Of a stretch of DNA of 64,000 nt, positions 45,038 to 52,825 are shown one piece after another. This stretch comes from CAYPTB01 sp964413535 (lineage in GTDB: Bacteria; Planctomycetota; UBA1135; GCA-002686595). Made by a program: the position numbers and the translations under genes. The notes under the pieces are model-generated. The model was not told the DNA's origin. It did not search any database and saw only the letters and a list, made by a program, of their open reading frames with translations. The stretch spans positions 4,499 to 68,498 of the forward strand of contig CAYPTB010000058.1 in NCBI GenBank assembly GCA_964413535.1, in the 5' to 3' direction. The stretch's first letter is position 1. Each line of letters starts with the position of its first letter.

Positions 45038-45634
45038 TCAGGCCTCGCCGTCGCGGGGCGGCGCGCGCCCGGAGAGTCGGTCCCACAGGAGCGCGCGCGC
45101 GACCGCCCAGCGGCGTTCGGCCGTCGGCTTCGAGACGCCCAGCGCGGTCGCGACCTCCTCCATGGTCAGACCGGCGTAGAAGCGCAGCTCGACGAGCTTC
45201 GAGAGGTCCGGATCGCTCTGCGCCAACGCGTCGAGCGCCTCGTCGAACTCGAGCACGTCCTTCACCGACGCCTCGGCGCGGTCGAGCACGTCGTCGAGCG
45301 GCACGCGCGCGCGGTCCTTCCCGCCGCGCTTCTGCGCCGCGCGCGCGCGCGCGTGGTCGATGAGCACGCTGCGCATGGCCGAGGCCGCGAGGCCGAGGAA
45401 GTGCGCGCGGCTCTGCCAGCTCTCGCGCTCCGGCGCGTCGACGAGCTTCATCCAGGCCTCGTGGACGAGCGCGGTCGCCTGCAGCGTGTGGTCGGCGCGC
45501 TGCCCGCGCATGAGCGAGCCCGCCAGGCGCCGCAGCTCGGCGTACACGATCGGGAACAGGCTCGCGTCGGCGCCGCGGTCGCCCTCCGCGCCGAGGCGCA
45601 GCAGGCGAGTGATGTCGGACGGGCCCTCGGGCAT
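45038..45634 (-). CDS. ECF-like RNA polymerase sigma factor (kinase-associated type)
   Basis: The 198-residue product is a paralogue of the sigma protein at 29795-30307. Region 2 is YAELRRLAGSLMRGQRADHTLQATALVHEAWMKL read in parts. It is followed by SVLIDHARARAAQKRGG, and region 4 is SDPDLSKLVELRFYAGLTMEEVATALGVS with a following TAERRWAVARALL. The neighbouring kinase is convergent, not co-transcribed, unlike the other pair. The ATG is at 45632-45634. It probably activates a small regulon; no target promoter motif can be read here. Confidence 0.88.
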   Translation of the reverse strand: MPEGPSDITRLLRLGAEGDRGADASLFPIVYAELRRLAGSLMRGQRADHTLQATALVHEAWMKLVDAPERESWQSRAHFLGLAASAMRSVLIDHARARAAQKRGGKDRARVPLDDVLDRAEASVKDVLEFDEALDALAQSDPDLSKLVELRFYAGLTMEEVATALGVSKPTAERRWAVARALLWDRLSGRAPPRDGEA

Positions 45635-45817
45635 GGCGGAGCCGGGATCCGGCGCGCCCGGCGAGCCGCGCGATCCGAGGCCTTCCCCGCTCGATTATGC
45701 GCGCGGGCCCGGGCCGCGAGGAGGTCCGGGGCCGGCGCTGATGGACCCGGCGGGCGCTTCTCGTCTTCCCCTCCGAACGTCCTTCGTCCCGACCCTCCCC
45801 GTGTGGATCAGCCCGCC

Positions 45818-48016
45818 ATGACTCCCAACCTGCCGCTCGCCGCTCTCTCCGTCCTCGTTCCCCTCGTCTCCGTCGCCGACCGCGGCGCCGCCCCTGCCCC
45901 CGCCCCGGCGCAGACGCCGCCCTCGGCCCAGCGCCTCGCCTGGGGCGACCTCGACGGCGACGGTCGGCTCGACCTCTACGCCGCCAGCGAGAGCGGCGGC
46001 CGCCTCCTGTGCCAGGCGGCCGACGGCAGCTTCGCGGCCCAGGCCGCGTCGCCCGCCGCGGTGGCCGGCACGGCGGCCCAGTGGCGCGACGTGGATGCGG
46101 ACGGCGACGACGACCTCCTCGTGTGGGGCGCCGACGGCGGCCACCTCTTCGTCAACGAGGCGGGCGTGCTGCGCGACGCGACGGTCGAGGCCGGGCTCGT
46201 GCACGACGCCGGAGTCGTCACGGCGCTCGAGTGGCTCGACGTGAACGGCGATGGGCGCGAGGACCTCTTGCTCACGGCGTCGCGGCCGCTGCTCTTCGCG
46301 GACGCCGGGCGCGGCTACTTCCAGGCGCTCGAGCTCGGCGTGCCCGGCGAGCTCGCCCCTGCGCCGCGCGCGACGCCGCTCGTGCCGCTCCCCGCGCCGG
46401 ACGCCGCCGCGGCGGATGCAGCGGCGGCGGATGCAGCGGCTGACGCGGCTCCGGCGAGCTCGGCCGGCTCGACTGCCGCCGCATCGAGCGGGCCCGCGCT
46501 GGTGAAGCTGCGCACGCTCGACGCGCTCACGAGCCCCTGCACGACGAGTCTGACGGACGCGCTGCTCGGCGACTGCATCTCGGCCTCGGCCGTGCCGACG
46601 CTCGGCATGCTCATGCCGCTCTCGAAGGACTTCAACGTCGACGCGGGCGGGCGGGTGGGCGTGGGCACGCTGAAACCGGCGGTGAAGCTCGACGTCGCGG
46701 GCGACGTGCGCGCCACCGGGCAGCTCGTCTCCAGCGTGACCAATGGACCGCCGCTCGCCGTGAGCTCCACGGAGCTCGTGTCGCGGCTCAACGCGGACCT
46801 GCTCGACGGCTTCAACGCGAGCGCGTTCTCCCAGCTCGGGTCCTCGATCGAGGGTAGCGAGATCACGAACGGCACGATCGGCGACGCGGACGTTTCGTCC
46901 TCGGCCGCCATCGCCGGAACGAAGGTTTCGCCGAGCTTCGGTTCGCAGACGGTGACGACCACGGGCAGCCTGGGCGTCGGCACGACGATACCCGGCGCGA
47001 AGCTCGACGTCGTGGGCGACGTGCGGGCGAGCGGCAAGCTCGTCTCGACCGCCACGACCGGCGCGCCGCTCGCCGTCAGCTCCTCCATCGTCGTCCCGCA
47101 GCTCAACGCCGATCTCTTGGACGGCTTCAGCGCGAGCGCGTTCTCGCAGCTCGGCTCCTCGATCGAGGGCAGCGAGATCACGAACGGCACGATCGGCGAC
47201 GCCGACATCTCCTCGTCGGCGGCCATCGCCGGGACGAAGGTCGCGCCGAGCTTCGGCTCGCAAACCGTGACGACCACCGGCAACCTCGGCGTCGGCACGA
47301 CGTCGCCGGTCACGCGGATGCAGGTGAACGGAGGCTCGGACGTGAAGATCACGGGCGGCGGCTTCCTGCAGCTCGGCGCGGACAACGCAGCCAACGTGGG
47401 CTTCGACGACAACGAGATCATGGCGCGCAACAACGGCGCCGCCTCGACGCTCGCGCTCAACTCCGAGAGCGGCAACGTGACGGTCTCGGCGAACGGCGCG
47501 GGCCGCCTGGGCGTGGGCACGGCGAGCCCGACGGGCCGCCTGCACGTGGTCGACGCGAGTGGAGGCGACGGAGCGGTCGTGCTCCCCACGGGATCGATCT
47601 CGCGCGGGGAGATCCTCGACGAGCCGGGCGTGGCGGGGGACGTGAACGACTCGGGCCTCTACCTGGGCGAGACGGAGAAGTCGCTCTGCTCGAGGACGAT
47701 CACGGTTCCCACGGACGGCTACATCGTCGCCGTGGCGGCCGTGCACGTCGAGAACTTCTTCGCAGTCATCGGCAGCGTGGATTTGCGCATCACGGACGAC
47801 ATCTTCGGCTCGGGAGACCCGTCTTGGGGGTGGACCACGAGCGGGCTCATCGATTCGACCATCATCTCGCCGTCGCGCGTCTTCCAGGTGTCCGCTGGCT
47901 CGCACACGATTTACTTCCGCGGCAGGTCGATCGGCTTGAACAACCAGTTCGTGACGAAGGAGAAGACGCTGACCCTGATGTTCTTCCCCACGGCCTACGG
48001 CACGGTCGATTCCTAG
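45818..48016 (+). CDS. Secreted FG-GAP protein with tail-fibre-like tandem repeats
   Basis: The 732-residue product has a Sec signal (about 1-20). Two FG-GAP/VCBS-like calcium loops follow (GDLDGDGRLDLYAAS, DVDADGDDDLLVWG, DVNGDGREDLLL) at about 40-155. An Ala/Asp-rich linker (ADAAAADAAADAAPA) comes next, and then two copies of a 105-residue repeat. Each repeat contains GVGT..P..KLDV.GDVRA, LNADLLDGF.ASAFSQLGSS and IEGSEITNGTIGDAD. These are phrases known from phage tail fibres and collar-like surface proteins. The C-terminal 150 residues form a beta-rich head domain. It is likely a trimeric surface fibre or adhesin. The ATG is at 45818-45820; the next coding region starts 385 bases later. 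Confidence 0.8.
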   Translation: MTPNLPLAALSVLVPLVSVADRGAAPAPAPAQTPPSAQRLAWGDLDGDGRLDLYAASESGGRLLCQAADGSFAAQAASPAAVAGTAAQWRDVDADGDDDLLVWGADGGHLFVNEAGVLRDATVEAGLVHDAGVVTALEWLDVNGDGREDLLLTASRPLLFADAGRGYFQALELGVPGELAPAPRATPLVPLPAPDAAAADAAAADAAADAAPASSAGSTAAASSGPALVKLRTLDALTSPCTTSLTDALLGDCISASAVPTLGMLMPLSKDFNVDAGGRVGVGTLKPAVKLDVAGDVRATGQLVSSVTNGPPLAVSSTELVSRLNADLLDGFNASAFSQLGSSIEGSEITNGTIGDADVSSSAAIAGTKVSPSFGSQTVTTTGSLGVGTTIPGAKLDVVGDVRASGKLVSTATTGAPLAVSSSIVVPQLNADLLDGFSASAFSQLGSSIEGSEITNGTIGDADISSSAAIAGTKVAPSFGSQTVTTTGNLGVGTTSPVTRMQVNGGSDVKITGGGFLQLGADNAANVGFDDNEIMARNNGAASTLALNSESGNVTVSANGAGRLGVGTASPTGRLHVVDASGGDGAVVLPTGSISRGEILDEPGVAGDVNDSGLYLGETEKSLCSRTITVPTDGYIVAVAAVHVENFFAVIGSVDLRITDDIFGSGDPSWGWTTSGLIDSTIISPSRVFQVSAGSHTIYFRGRSIGLNNQFVTKEKTLTLMFFPTAYGTVDS
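46655..47284 (+). repeat. Two 315-bp tandem repeats inside the tail-fibre-like gene
   Basis: Unit one spans 46655-46969 and unit two 46970-47284, each exactly 315 bases (105 codons). A shorter third beginning (LGVGTTSP) follows at 47285. The protein units share most residues, including identical LNADLLDGF and QLGSSIEGSEITNGTIGDAD segments. The exact length equality and high identity point to recent duplication. Confidence 0.85.
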
Positions 48017-48401
48017 TACCCGCTGCGCGGTACAAAAGCGTCCAAGGAGACGAGGCGCCGCTCCGGGAGTCCTGGGCCCCGGAGCGGCGCCGACCTCTTC
48101 TGTCGGGGCCGGAGCGACTCCGCGCTCTCGCTCGAAGCCCCGGGCAAGAAGACGGGAGAAGGGCGGGAAAGGACGGCCGCGCTCGACTCCTCGATGCGGG
48201 GAACGGCGTCTGGGCGGTAAGGTGCCGAGCCAAGGAGCGATCGCTGCGCCGGGGCCCGATAAGACGTCGCGCGATGGTCCTCCGCCGGCGCGCCGGTCAA
48301 GATGGGACGGCGCCGAAGAGGTGCTCGGAGGAGTTCGCGATGCTCGCTTCGCCGCGGGAAGACCAGGAGAGACGCTCGCCCAGGTTCGAGTGCGCTCGGC
48401 G
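48017..48401. other. Intergenic region downstream of the tail-fibre-like gene
   Basis: No gene is supported. It starts with a small GTACC/GGTAC hairpin around the stop codon, then the strong terminator-like stem at 48054-48091. A short open frame before 48402 would extend the next gene upstream but lacks domain content. Confidence 0.45.
48054..48091 (+). terminator. 14-bp perfect hairpin terminator candidate
   Basis: GGCGCCGCTCCGGG (48054-48067) pairs perfectly with CCCGGAGCGGCGCC (48078-48091) around a 10-base loop, 38 bases past the stop of the tail-fibre-like gene. It is followed by a pyrimidine-rich CCTCTTCTGTC rather than a true U-tract. It is the strongest hairpin in the window. Confidence 0.65.
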
Positions 48402-49187
48402 ATGAGCGCTTCGGTCCCCTACGTCGGGCGGCTCGAGCACGTGCGCGAAGTCGCGCTGCACGGGACGACGGAGCTCGGCTACTGGAAGCAGCGGCTCGCT
48501 GACGAGAGCCTGGTGTGCGCCGACCTGGACGGCAGGGCGCGGCTCTCGATCGTAGCGAGCGACTCGCGTTGGCTGGGCATGCCCTTCTGCGAGCTCGCGA
48601 TCGCCTTGCACGTGTCGACGACCGCCTTCGGCCGCCGCCGCGTAGGCTTCTTCTTCCTGCGCGCCTTCCAGTCGAGCCGTTCGCTCGCCTTCTGCGAGCG
48701 GACGTTCTTCGGCACGCCGTACGAGCACGCCGACGTGCGCGTCTCCGCCGAGATTCCTGCACACGTTCGACTGACGCGAAAGGGCAAGTCCGTCCTGCGC
48801 GCCGAGATGCGCCTCGATCCGTCCGCGTCGACCCGCGAGCCGCTGCGGTCGGCGGAGGAGGCCTTCGAAGGTCCGGTGTTCCTGCCCTCGAAGCGCGAGC
48901 GCGAGCGCACGGACGAGGTGCCGCGCAGCGCCGTCTTCGAGCCGAGCATCCAGCCCGGACGTCCGAGCAAGCTCTTCTTCGCCGCGCTGCGCGGCCGCAC
49001 GGAGACGTATCCGTTCCTCGAGGGCGTCGACGCGCTCGCGCTCGAGCCGACGCCCGAGCTGCCGGTCCTCGGGGAGCTCGTCGATGCGCGCTTCCGCCCG
49101 CTCGAATGGGCGATCCGAAGGGACGCCGCGCACGCGCGCTCGAGGACCTACGACCGCGCGCGCGCGCTCGCCGAACCCGCGCGGTGA
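48402..49187 (+). CDS. Hypothetical beta-barrel-like protein (acetoacetate-decarboxylase/DUF2071-like?)
   Basis: The 261-residue product has no signal or membrane segment. Its alternating strands (WLGMPFCELAIALHV, RRVGFFFLRAFQSS, FGTPYEHADVRVSAE) remind me of the acetoacetate decarboxylase or DUF2071 barrel, but the catalytic Lys context is not clear, so this is only a hint. The ATG at 48402 is the first plausible start; the frame is open upstream to 48222. It stands alone on the plus strand, convergent with the transporter gene. Confidence 0.6.
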   Translation: MSASVPYVGRLEHVREVALHGTTELGYWKQRLADESLVCADLDGRARLSIVASDSRWLGMPFCELAIALHVSTTAFGRRRVGFFFLRAFQSSRSLAFCERTFFGTPYEHADVRVSAEIPAHVRLTRKGKSVLRAEMRLDPSASTREPLRSAEEAFEGPVFLPSKRERERTDEVPRSAVFEPSIQPGRPSKLFFAALRGRTETYPFLEGVDALALEPTPELPVLGELVDARFRPLEWAIRRDAAHARSRTYDRARALAEPAR

Positions 49188-49298
49188 GTCGGCGGAGCGA
49201 GAGCGTCCGTTCGGCGCCGTGCGTGAGAACGCGGCGCTCGCTGAAACGAGCTCCCCGCGACGCTCGCGGAACCGGTGGCGAGTCCTCGCGCGCCGGCG

Positions 49299-50324
49299 TC
49301 AGCGCGGGCGCTTGCCGCGCATGACGAGGCCCACGCTGCCGAGCACGAGCGCGCTGCCGACGAGCGTGTGCCAGCCGAACGGCTCGTCGCCGACGAACGT
49401 GCCGACGCACAGCGCCGTCATCGGCGTCAGATAGGCGATCACGCCCATGCGGTGCGCGGGCGCGTGGCGCAGGGCCCAGAAGTACAGGCCGAACGCCACG
49501 ACCGTGCCCACCAGCGCGAGGTAGACCACGCTCCCGATCGCCGTGGCCGACCACACGACGCGCGCGTCGCGCTCGAACAGGAGTCCGGCGGCCACGAGCA
49601 AGGGCGCCGCGATCAGGAGGCCGTTGCGGTTCAGGTAGAGCGAGCTCACCTGCGCGCCTTGCTTCTTCACGTGGATCTGCGCGACGGCCGACGCGGCCGG
49701 GCTCACGAGCAATAGCGCGCCGAACGCGAGCCCGCCGGGCCCGACGTGCACGAGGTCTGTCGCGAACAGCACCACGATCCCCGCGAACCCGACGAGGAAG
49801 CCGATCCACTCGCGCGCGGCGATCCGACCGCTCGGCAGGAACGCGTGCGACAGCACGGCGAGCATCATCGGGAACGTGCCCCACAACACGCTCACGAGCC
49901 CCGACGGCAGCCGTGTCTCCGACACGTACACGATCGAGTAGCTGCACGCGAAGTTGAGGAGCCCGACGGCGAGGCTCGTGCGCGCGTCCGGCCGCACGCC
50001 GCCCTCGCGCTTCCCGAACGCCGCGGCGATCCCGGCGAACACGAGCGCCGCCAGCGTGAAGCGCGCGCCGGCCGCCGTGAACGGCGGCAGGTCCGCGAGC
50101 CCCTGCTTGATGACGAAGTAGGTCGTCCCCCAGATGAGCGAGAGCAGGCCGATGATCGCATCGGTGAGGAGCGCCCGCCGCCGCGCAGGAGCGCTGGCGT
50201 CGTCGACCAACGTCGCTTCGGCTCCCGCGGCTCGGACGCCTGCCGGGACGCCCGTTCCCGCGCGGGCGAGTTCCTCGGCCTCGCCGCTCTGTGCGGCCGT
50301 GCGATTCGGGCTCGTGCTCGACAT
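49299..50324 (-). CDS. EamA/DMT-family transporter
   Basis: The 341-residue product has ten membrane helices in two EamA repeats. The first repeat starts at about residue 52 (LLTDAIIGLLSLIWGTTYFVIKQGL) and the second at about 190 (GGLAFGALLLVSPAASAVAQIHVKKQG). The conserved Pro-rich turn TPMTALCVGTFVGDEPF near the end is typical. It should export small metabolites or amino acids by proton exchange. The first 45 residues are hydrophilic, so a later start is possible. A palindrome lies 76-87 bases upstream of its start. Confidence 0.85.
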   Translation of the reverse strand: MSSTSPNRTAAQSGEAEELARAGTGVPAGVRAAGAEATLVDDASAPARRRALLTDAIIGLLSLIWGTTYFVIKQGLADLPPFTAAGARFTLAALVFAGIAAAFGKREGGVRPDARTSLAVGLLNFACSYSIVYVSETRLPSGLVSVLWGTFPMMLAVLSHAFLPSGRIAAREWIGFLVGFAGIVVLFATDLVHVGPGGLAFGALLLVSPAASAVAQIHVKKQGAQVSSLYLNRNGLLIAAPLLVAAGLLFERDARVVWSATAIGSVVYLALVGTVVAFGLYFWALRHAPAHRMGVIAYLTPMTALCVGTFVGDEPFGWHTLVGSALVLGSVGLVMRGKRPR

Positions 50325-50625
50325 GGGCGAAGACGGTACGACGGGAACCGCGATCGACGAACGCTTCTCGGGACCGTTCGCCGGTCGTGCGCGAAATCAT
50401 GTCTCGAGACACCGGCCGAACCGGCCGCGGATCGCCGTCTACCGGGAGGCTCGCGCGAGGAGCGGAGCGCCTGCTCGATCGAGGACGTCGCCGCGCGAAC
50501 GACGCCGCGCCAGGCGGTGCCGGTGGGGAACCAAAGCCGCTCGGCGGCGCCTCGCAGCGCCGAGTCCCAGAGTCGGACGCCGAGCGGTGGATCGTCGTCG
50601 TGAGAACCTGCTCGCCGTCCTCGCG
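50325..50625. other. Intergenic region upstream of the DMT transporter
   Basis: About 300 bases. A minus-strand frame includes RLWFPTGTAWRGVVRAATSS, but no start, stop or family supports a gene. It also holds a TGTCTCGAGACA palindrome and a CCGGCCGAACCGGCCG hairpin. Confidence 0.4.
50400..50411. promoter_or_regulatory. 12-bp perfect palindrome upstream of the DMT transporter
   Basis: TGTCTCGAGACA reads identically on both strands and lies 76-87 bases before the transporter start. Next to it CCGGCCGAACCGGCCG can also fold back. A homodimeric repressor could bind here. No regulator gene is adjacent. Confidence 0.3.
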
Positions 50626-51669
50626 CTACTCGTTTAGGAACCAGGAGACGATGCGCTGGAAGAGCGGCCCCCAGCCGTCGGTGCGCGCGCCGCCGGATTC
50701 GAGCGAGAAGCTGTGGTCCGCGCCGGCCACCAGCTCGAAGCGCGCGTCGCGGCCGCGCGCGACGAGCTCGGCCTGGAGCACGTCGAACGACGCGCGCGTC
50801 ACGGCCCGGTCCTCCGCGCCTTGCGCGACGAAGACGCGCGCGTCGCTCGCGAGGAGTTGCTCCAAGGTCGACGTCGCGAGGAACGACGACCAACGCCGGT
50901 ACGGGTGCCCGAAGAAGAGCCTCTCGGAGCTCAGAGGGTCCGCCTGGATCGCTCGCCACTGTCCGAGCACGTACTCCACGCGCTCCTTTGGATCGTCCGA
51001 CACGCGGTCGAAGAACTCGCCGCGCCGCGCGAGCTCGACGAGGTCGAAGAGCTGCGTCGGCCCGCCGCCCGCGAGCACCGCGACGTGCGTGATCCAGTCA
51101 TGGTCGGCCGCGAGCTTCGCCGCCACGATCCCGCCCTCCGAATGCCCGACGACGAGCACGCGTTCGTCGCGGACATCCGGCAGCCTGCGCGCCGCCTCCA
51201 GCGCCGCGTGCACGGCCTCCGCCCAGCGCTCGAGCGTGTGCTCGCTCCGGAAGAGCTCCGACGCGTGCGTCGAGCCGCCCGGATCGGCCGGAGCGTCGAG
51301 GAAGGTCACGCCCGGCTTCTCCACGATCACGAGCCGCGCCCGCCCACGCACGACATCCGCGATCGCGTTGTGCCCCGTGCGCCCCTCCACCCGGCCGTTC
51401 GCCTCGACGAAGTGCGACTGCGCGCCCGACCCGTGCACGTACGCGACGAGCGGCAACGCCGCCCCGCCCTCCGGCTCCTCCGACACGTAGAACACGCTGC
51501 GCCGCCCGAATGCGTCCCCCGCGAAGTACCGCCGATAGGGCTGGCCGCGCACGGCGGCCTCGTCGGCGACCGGCTCGTACCGCGCCTTCTCCTCCTGCGC
51601 AGGCCCCGTCGCCGCCATGGACGACGAGAGCAGCGCCAGGATCCCTCCGACGATTCGTTGTCTGGACAT
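50626..51669 (-). CDS. Secreted alpha/beta hydrolase
   Basis: The 347-residue product has a Sec signal (about 5-25). The hydrolase fold has the oxyanion strand PLVAYVHGSGAQSH, the nucleophile elbow GHSEGG, and a late ADHSF His. A plausible acid lies in AQGAEDRAV. It resembles dipeptidyl-peptidase/acyl-peptide-hydrolase-type or general esterase folds; the substrate is unknown. The second ATG (51667-51669) is used because AGGA sits 8 bases before it, while the first (51675) would sit too close. It lies downstream of the DUF4826 gene on the same strand. Confidence 0.82.
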   Translation of the reverse strand: MSRQRIVGGILALLSSSMAATGPAQEEKARYEPVADEAAVRGQPYRRYFAGDAFGRRSVFYVSEEPEGGAALPLVAYVHGSGAQSHFVEANGRVEGRTGHNAIADVVRGRARLVIVEKPGVTFLDAPADPGGSTHASELFRSEHTLERWAEAVHAALEAARRLPDVRDERVLVVGHSEGGIVAAKLAADHDWITHVAVLAGGGPTQLFDLVELARRGEFFDRVSDDPKERVEYVLGQWRAIQADPLSSERLFFGHPYRRWSSFLATSTLEQLLASDARVFVAQGAEDRAVTRASFDVLQAELVARGRDARFELVAGADHSFSLESGGARTDGWGPLFQRIVSWFLNE

Positions 51670-51785
51670 GTTCATGGTCCTGTCGTCGTTCGCGTCAGTG
51701 GACGTCCGCCAACGTGTCCGAATCGACAGCTCACGCACGTCGATCGGTCGGTCGATCGTTCGTCGAGTCGGTTCACGCTAGCTCC

Positions 51786-52226
51786 TCAGCGAGCGCAAGG
51801 TTCCCAATTGGAGTCATCCCTTGCCCAGTCCGCCAACGTGGCGGATCGCTTCTTCAACAAGGGAGCGAGCTCACGTGCGTTCGCATGGCTACCCACGCTC
51901 ATGTCGGGATGTGTCTGGCCAGCTTCCATCAGCGCGGCGAGGCGTCGCCAGCGTTCGGCGATCGTCGCGACCGCTTCACGCGGCGTGGGGTTCCCCTGCG
52001 AAGAGACGTAGTCCGTCGGCAGATCACCATGGATCACCCACCATCCGACGTGACCGGGGCGGACGACGCTCTCCACCGCCCACACCGACACATACGGAGC
52101 CACGTGCCACGCCGGCCATGCACCCACTTCGCCGAATGCCGGCAGCTCACGATGCAGGTACGTCACAACGGTCTTGCGGCCCTCGGCACACCACTCTGCT
52201 TCCTTCCGGCGTTCTTCGGCATTCAT
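51786..52226 (-). CDS. DUF4826 family protein
   Basis: The 146-residue product carries the DUF4826 signature: EWCAEGRKTVVTYLHRE, VGAWPAWHVAPYVSVWAVES, GHVGWWVIHGDLPTDYV, and a C-terminal LAPLLKKRSATLADWARDD. The function of the family is unknown; it is soluble. The ATG at 52224-52226 with AGGA 5 bases upstream is preferred over a start 24 bases earlier. It begins 20 bases after the glycolipid-binding-like gene stop, so it likely belongs to that operon. Confidence 0.85.
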   Translation of the reverse strand: MNAEERRKEAEWCAEGRKTVVTYLHRELPAFGEVGAWPAWHVAPYVSVWAVESVVRPGHVGWWVIHGDLPTDYVSSQGNPTPREAVATIAERWRRLAALMEAGQTHPDMSVGSHANARELAPLLKKRSATLADWARDDSNWEPCAR

Positions 52227-52246
52227 GGCTTCCTCGCGTGCGCGGC

Positions 52247-52825
52247 TCAACCGGAGGTCATCTGCTCGAACAGGCCTGGGTAGTGGGCGATGGCGCCGGA
52301 GGGCTGCACGCGGAGCGTGGCGGCGTAGCCGATGGTCGGCGCTTCGTAGGCGTACTCCGAGCGGCTGATGCGCGCATAGCTCTGCGGCAGGCGCACGAGC
52401 CGCAGGCCCGGGAACTCGAGGTAGGCGGCCGGCGCCTCGGCGCGCTCACCGACTTCCAGCGCGAGCCGCCGCAGCACGATCAGATTGGTGGCCGGCGTGA
52501 AGCTCAGGTCGAGGTCGATGCAGCCCGCGACGGCCTTCTTCTGCACGCCGTCGACCTCCCAGCGCCCCGAGCCCGCGGCGCGGATGCGCAGGTCGACGGC
52601 GCGCGTACCGAGGTAGCCCGTCACGCGCGCTCCGCGGCTGCGCCACGCCGCGTCCGTCGTGACCTCGTAGGAGAAGTGACACGGCTTGCCCTCGAAGAAG
52701 ACCGCGGCGCCGGACAACCGCCACCCGTTCGCGAGCGCGAGCAACCGGCAACCATCGTGGCCGGGACGATCCAACCTGCGCCAGAAGAACGTGCCGGCGC
52801 GCGCGGCCGAGCTGGATCGCCTCAC
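52247..52825 (-). CDS. Putative glycolipid-binding protein (PF06475-like)
   Basis: The 192-residue product matches the putative glycolipid-binding family. It has FFWRRLDRPGHDGCRLLALANGWRLSG at the start, AAWRSRGARVTGY in the middle, and GCIDLDLSFTPATNLIVLRRL plus YLEFPGLRLVRLPQSYAR and the closing AHYPGLFEQ at the end. It is soluble, with no signal. Ligand binding by this family is inferred from a few structures only. The GTG at 52823-52825 overlaps the M20 peptidase stop (GTGA), so translation is coupled. Confidence 0.85.
   Translation of the reverse strand: MRRSSSAARAGTFFWRRLDRPGHDGCRLLALANGWRLSGAAVFFEGKPCHFSYEVTTDAAWRSRGARVTGYLGTRAVDLRIRAAGSGRWEVDGVQKKAVAGCIDLDLSFTPATNLIVLRRLALEVGERAEAPAAYLEFPGLRLVRLPQSYARISRSEYAYEAPTIGYAATLRVQPSGAIAHYPGLFEQMTSG

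Noticed and set aside
45818..48016. Prophage tail-fibre gene
   Set aside because: The repeat phrases fit, but there is a Sec signal and FG-GAP domains, and no other phage gene is in the window.
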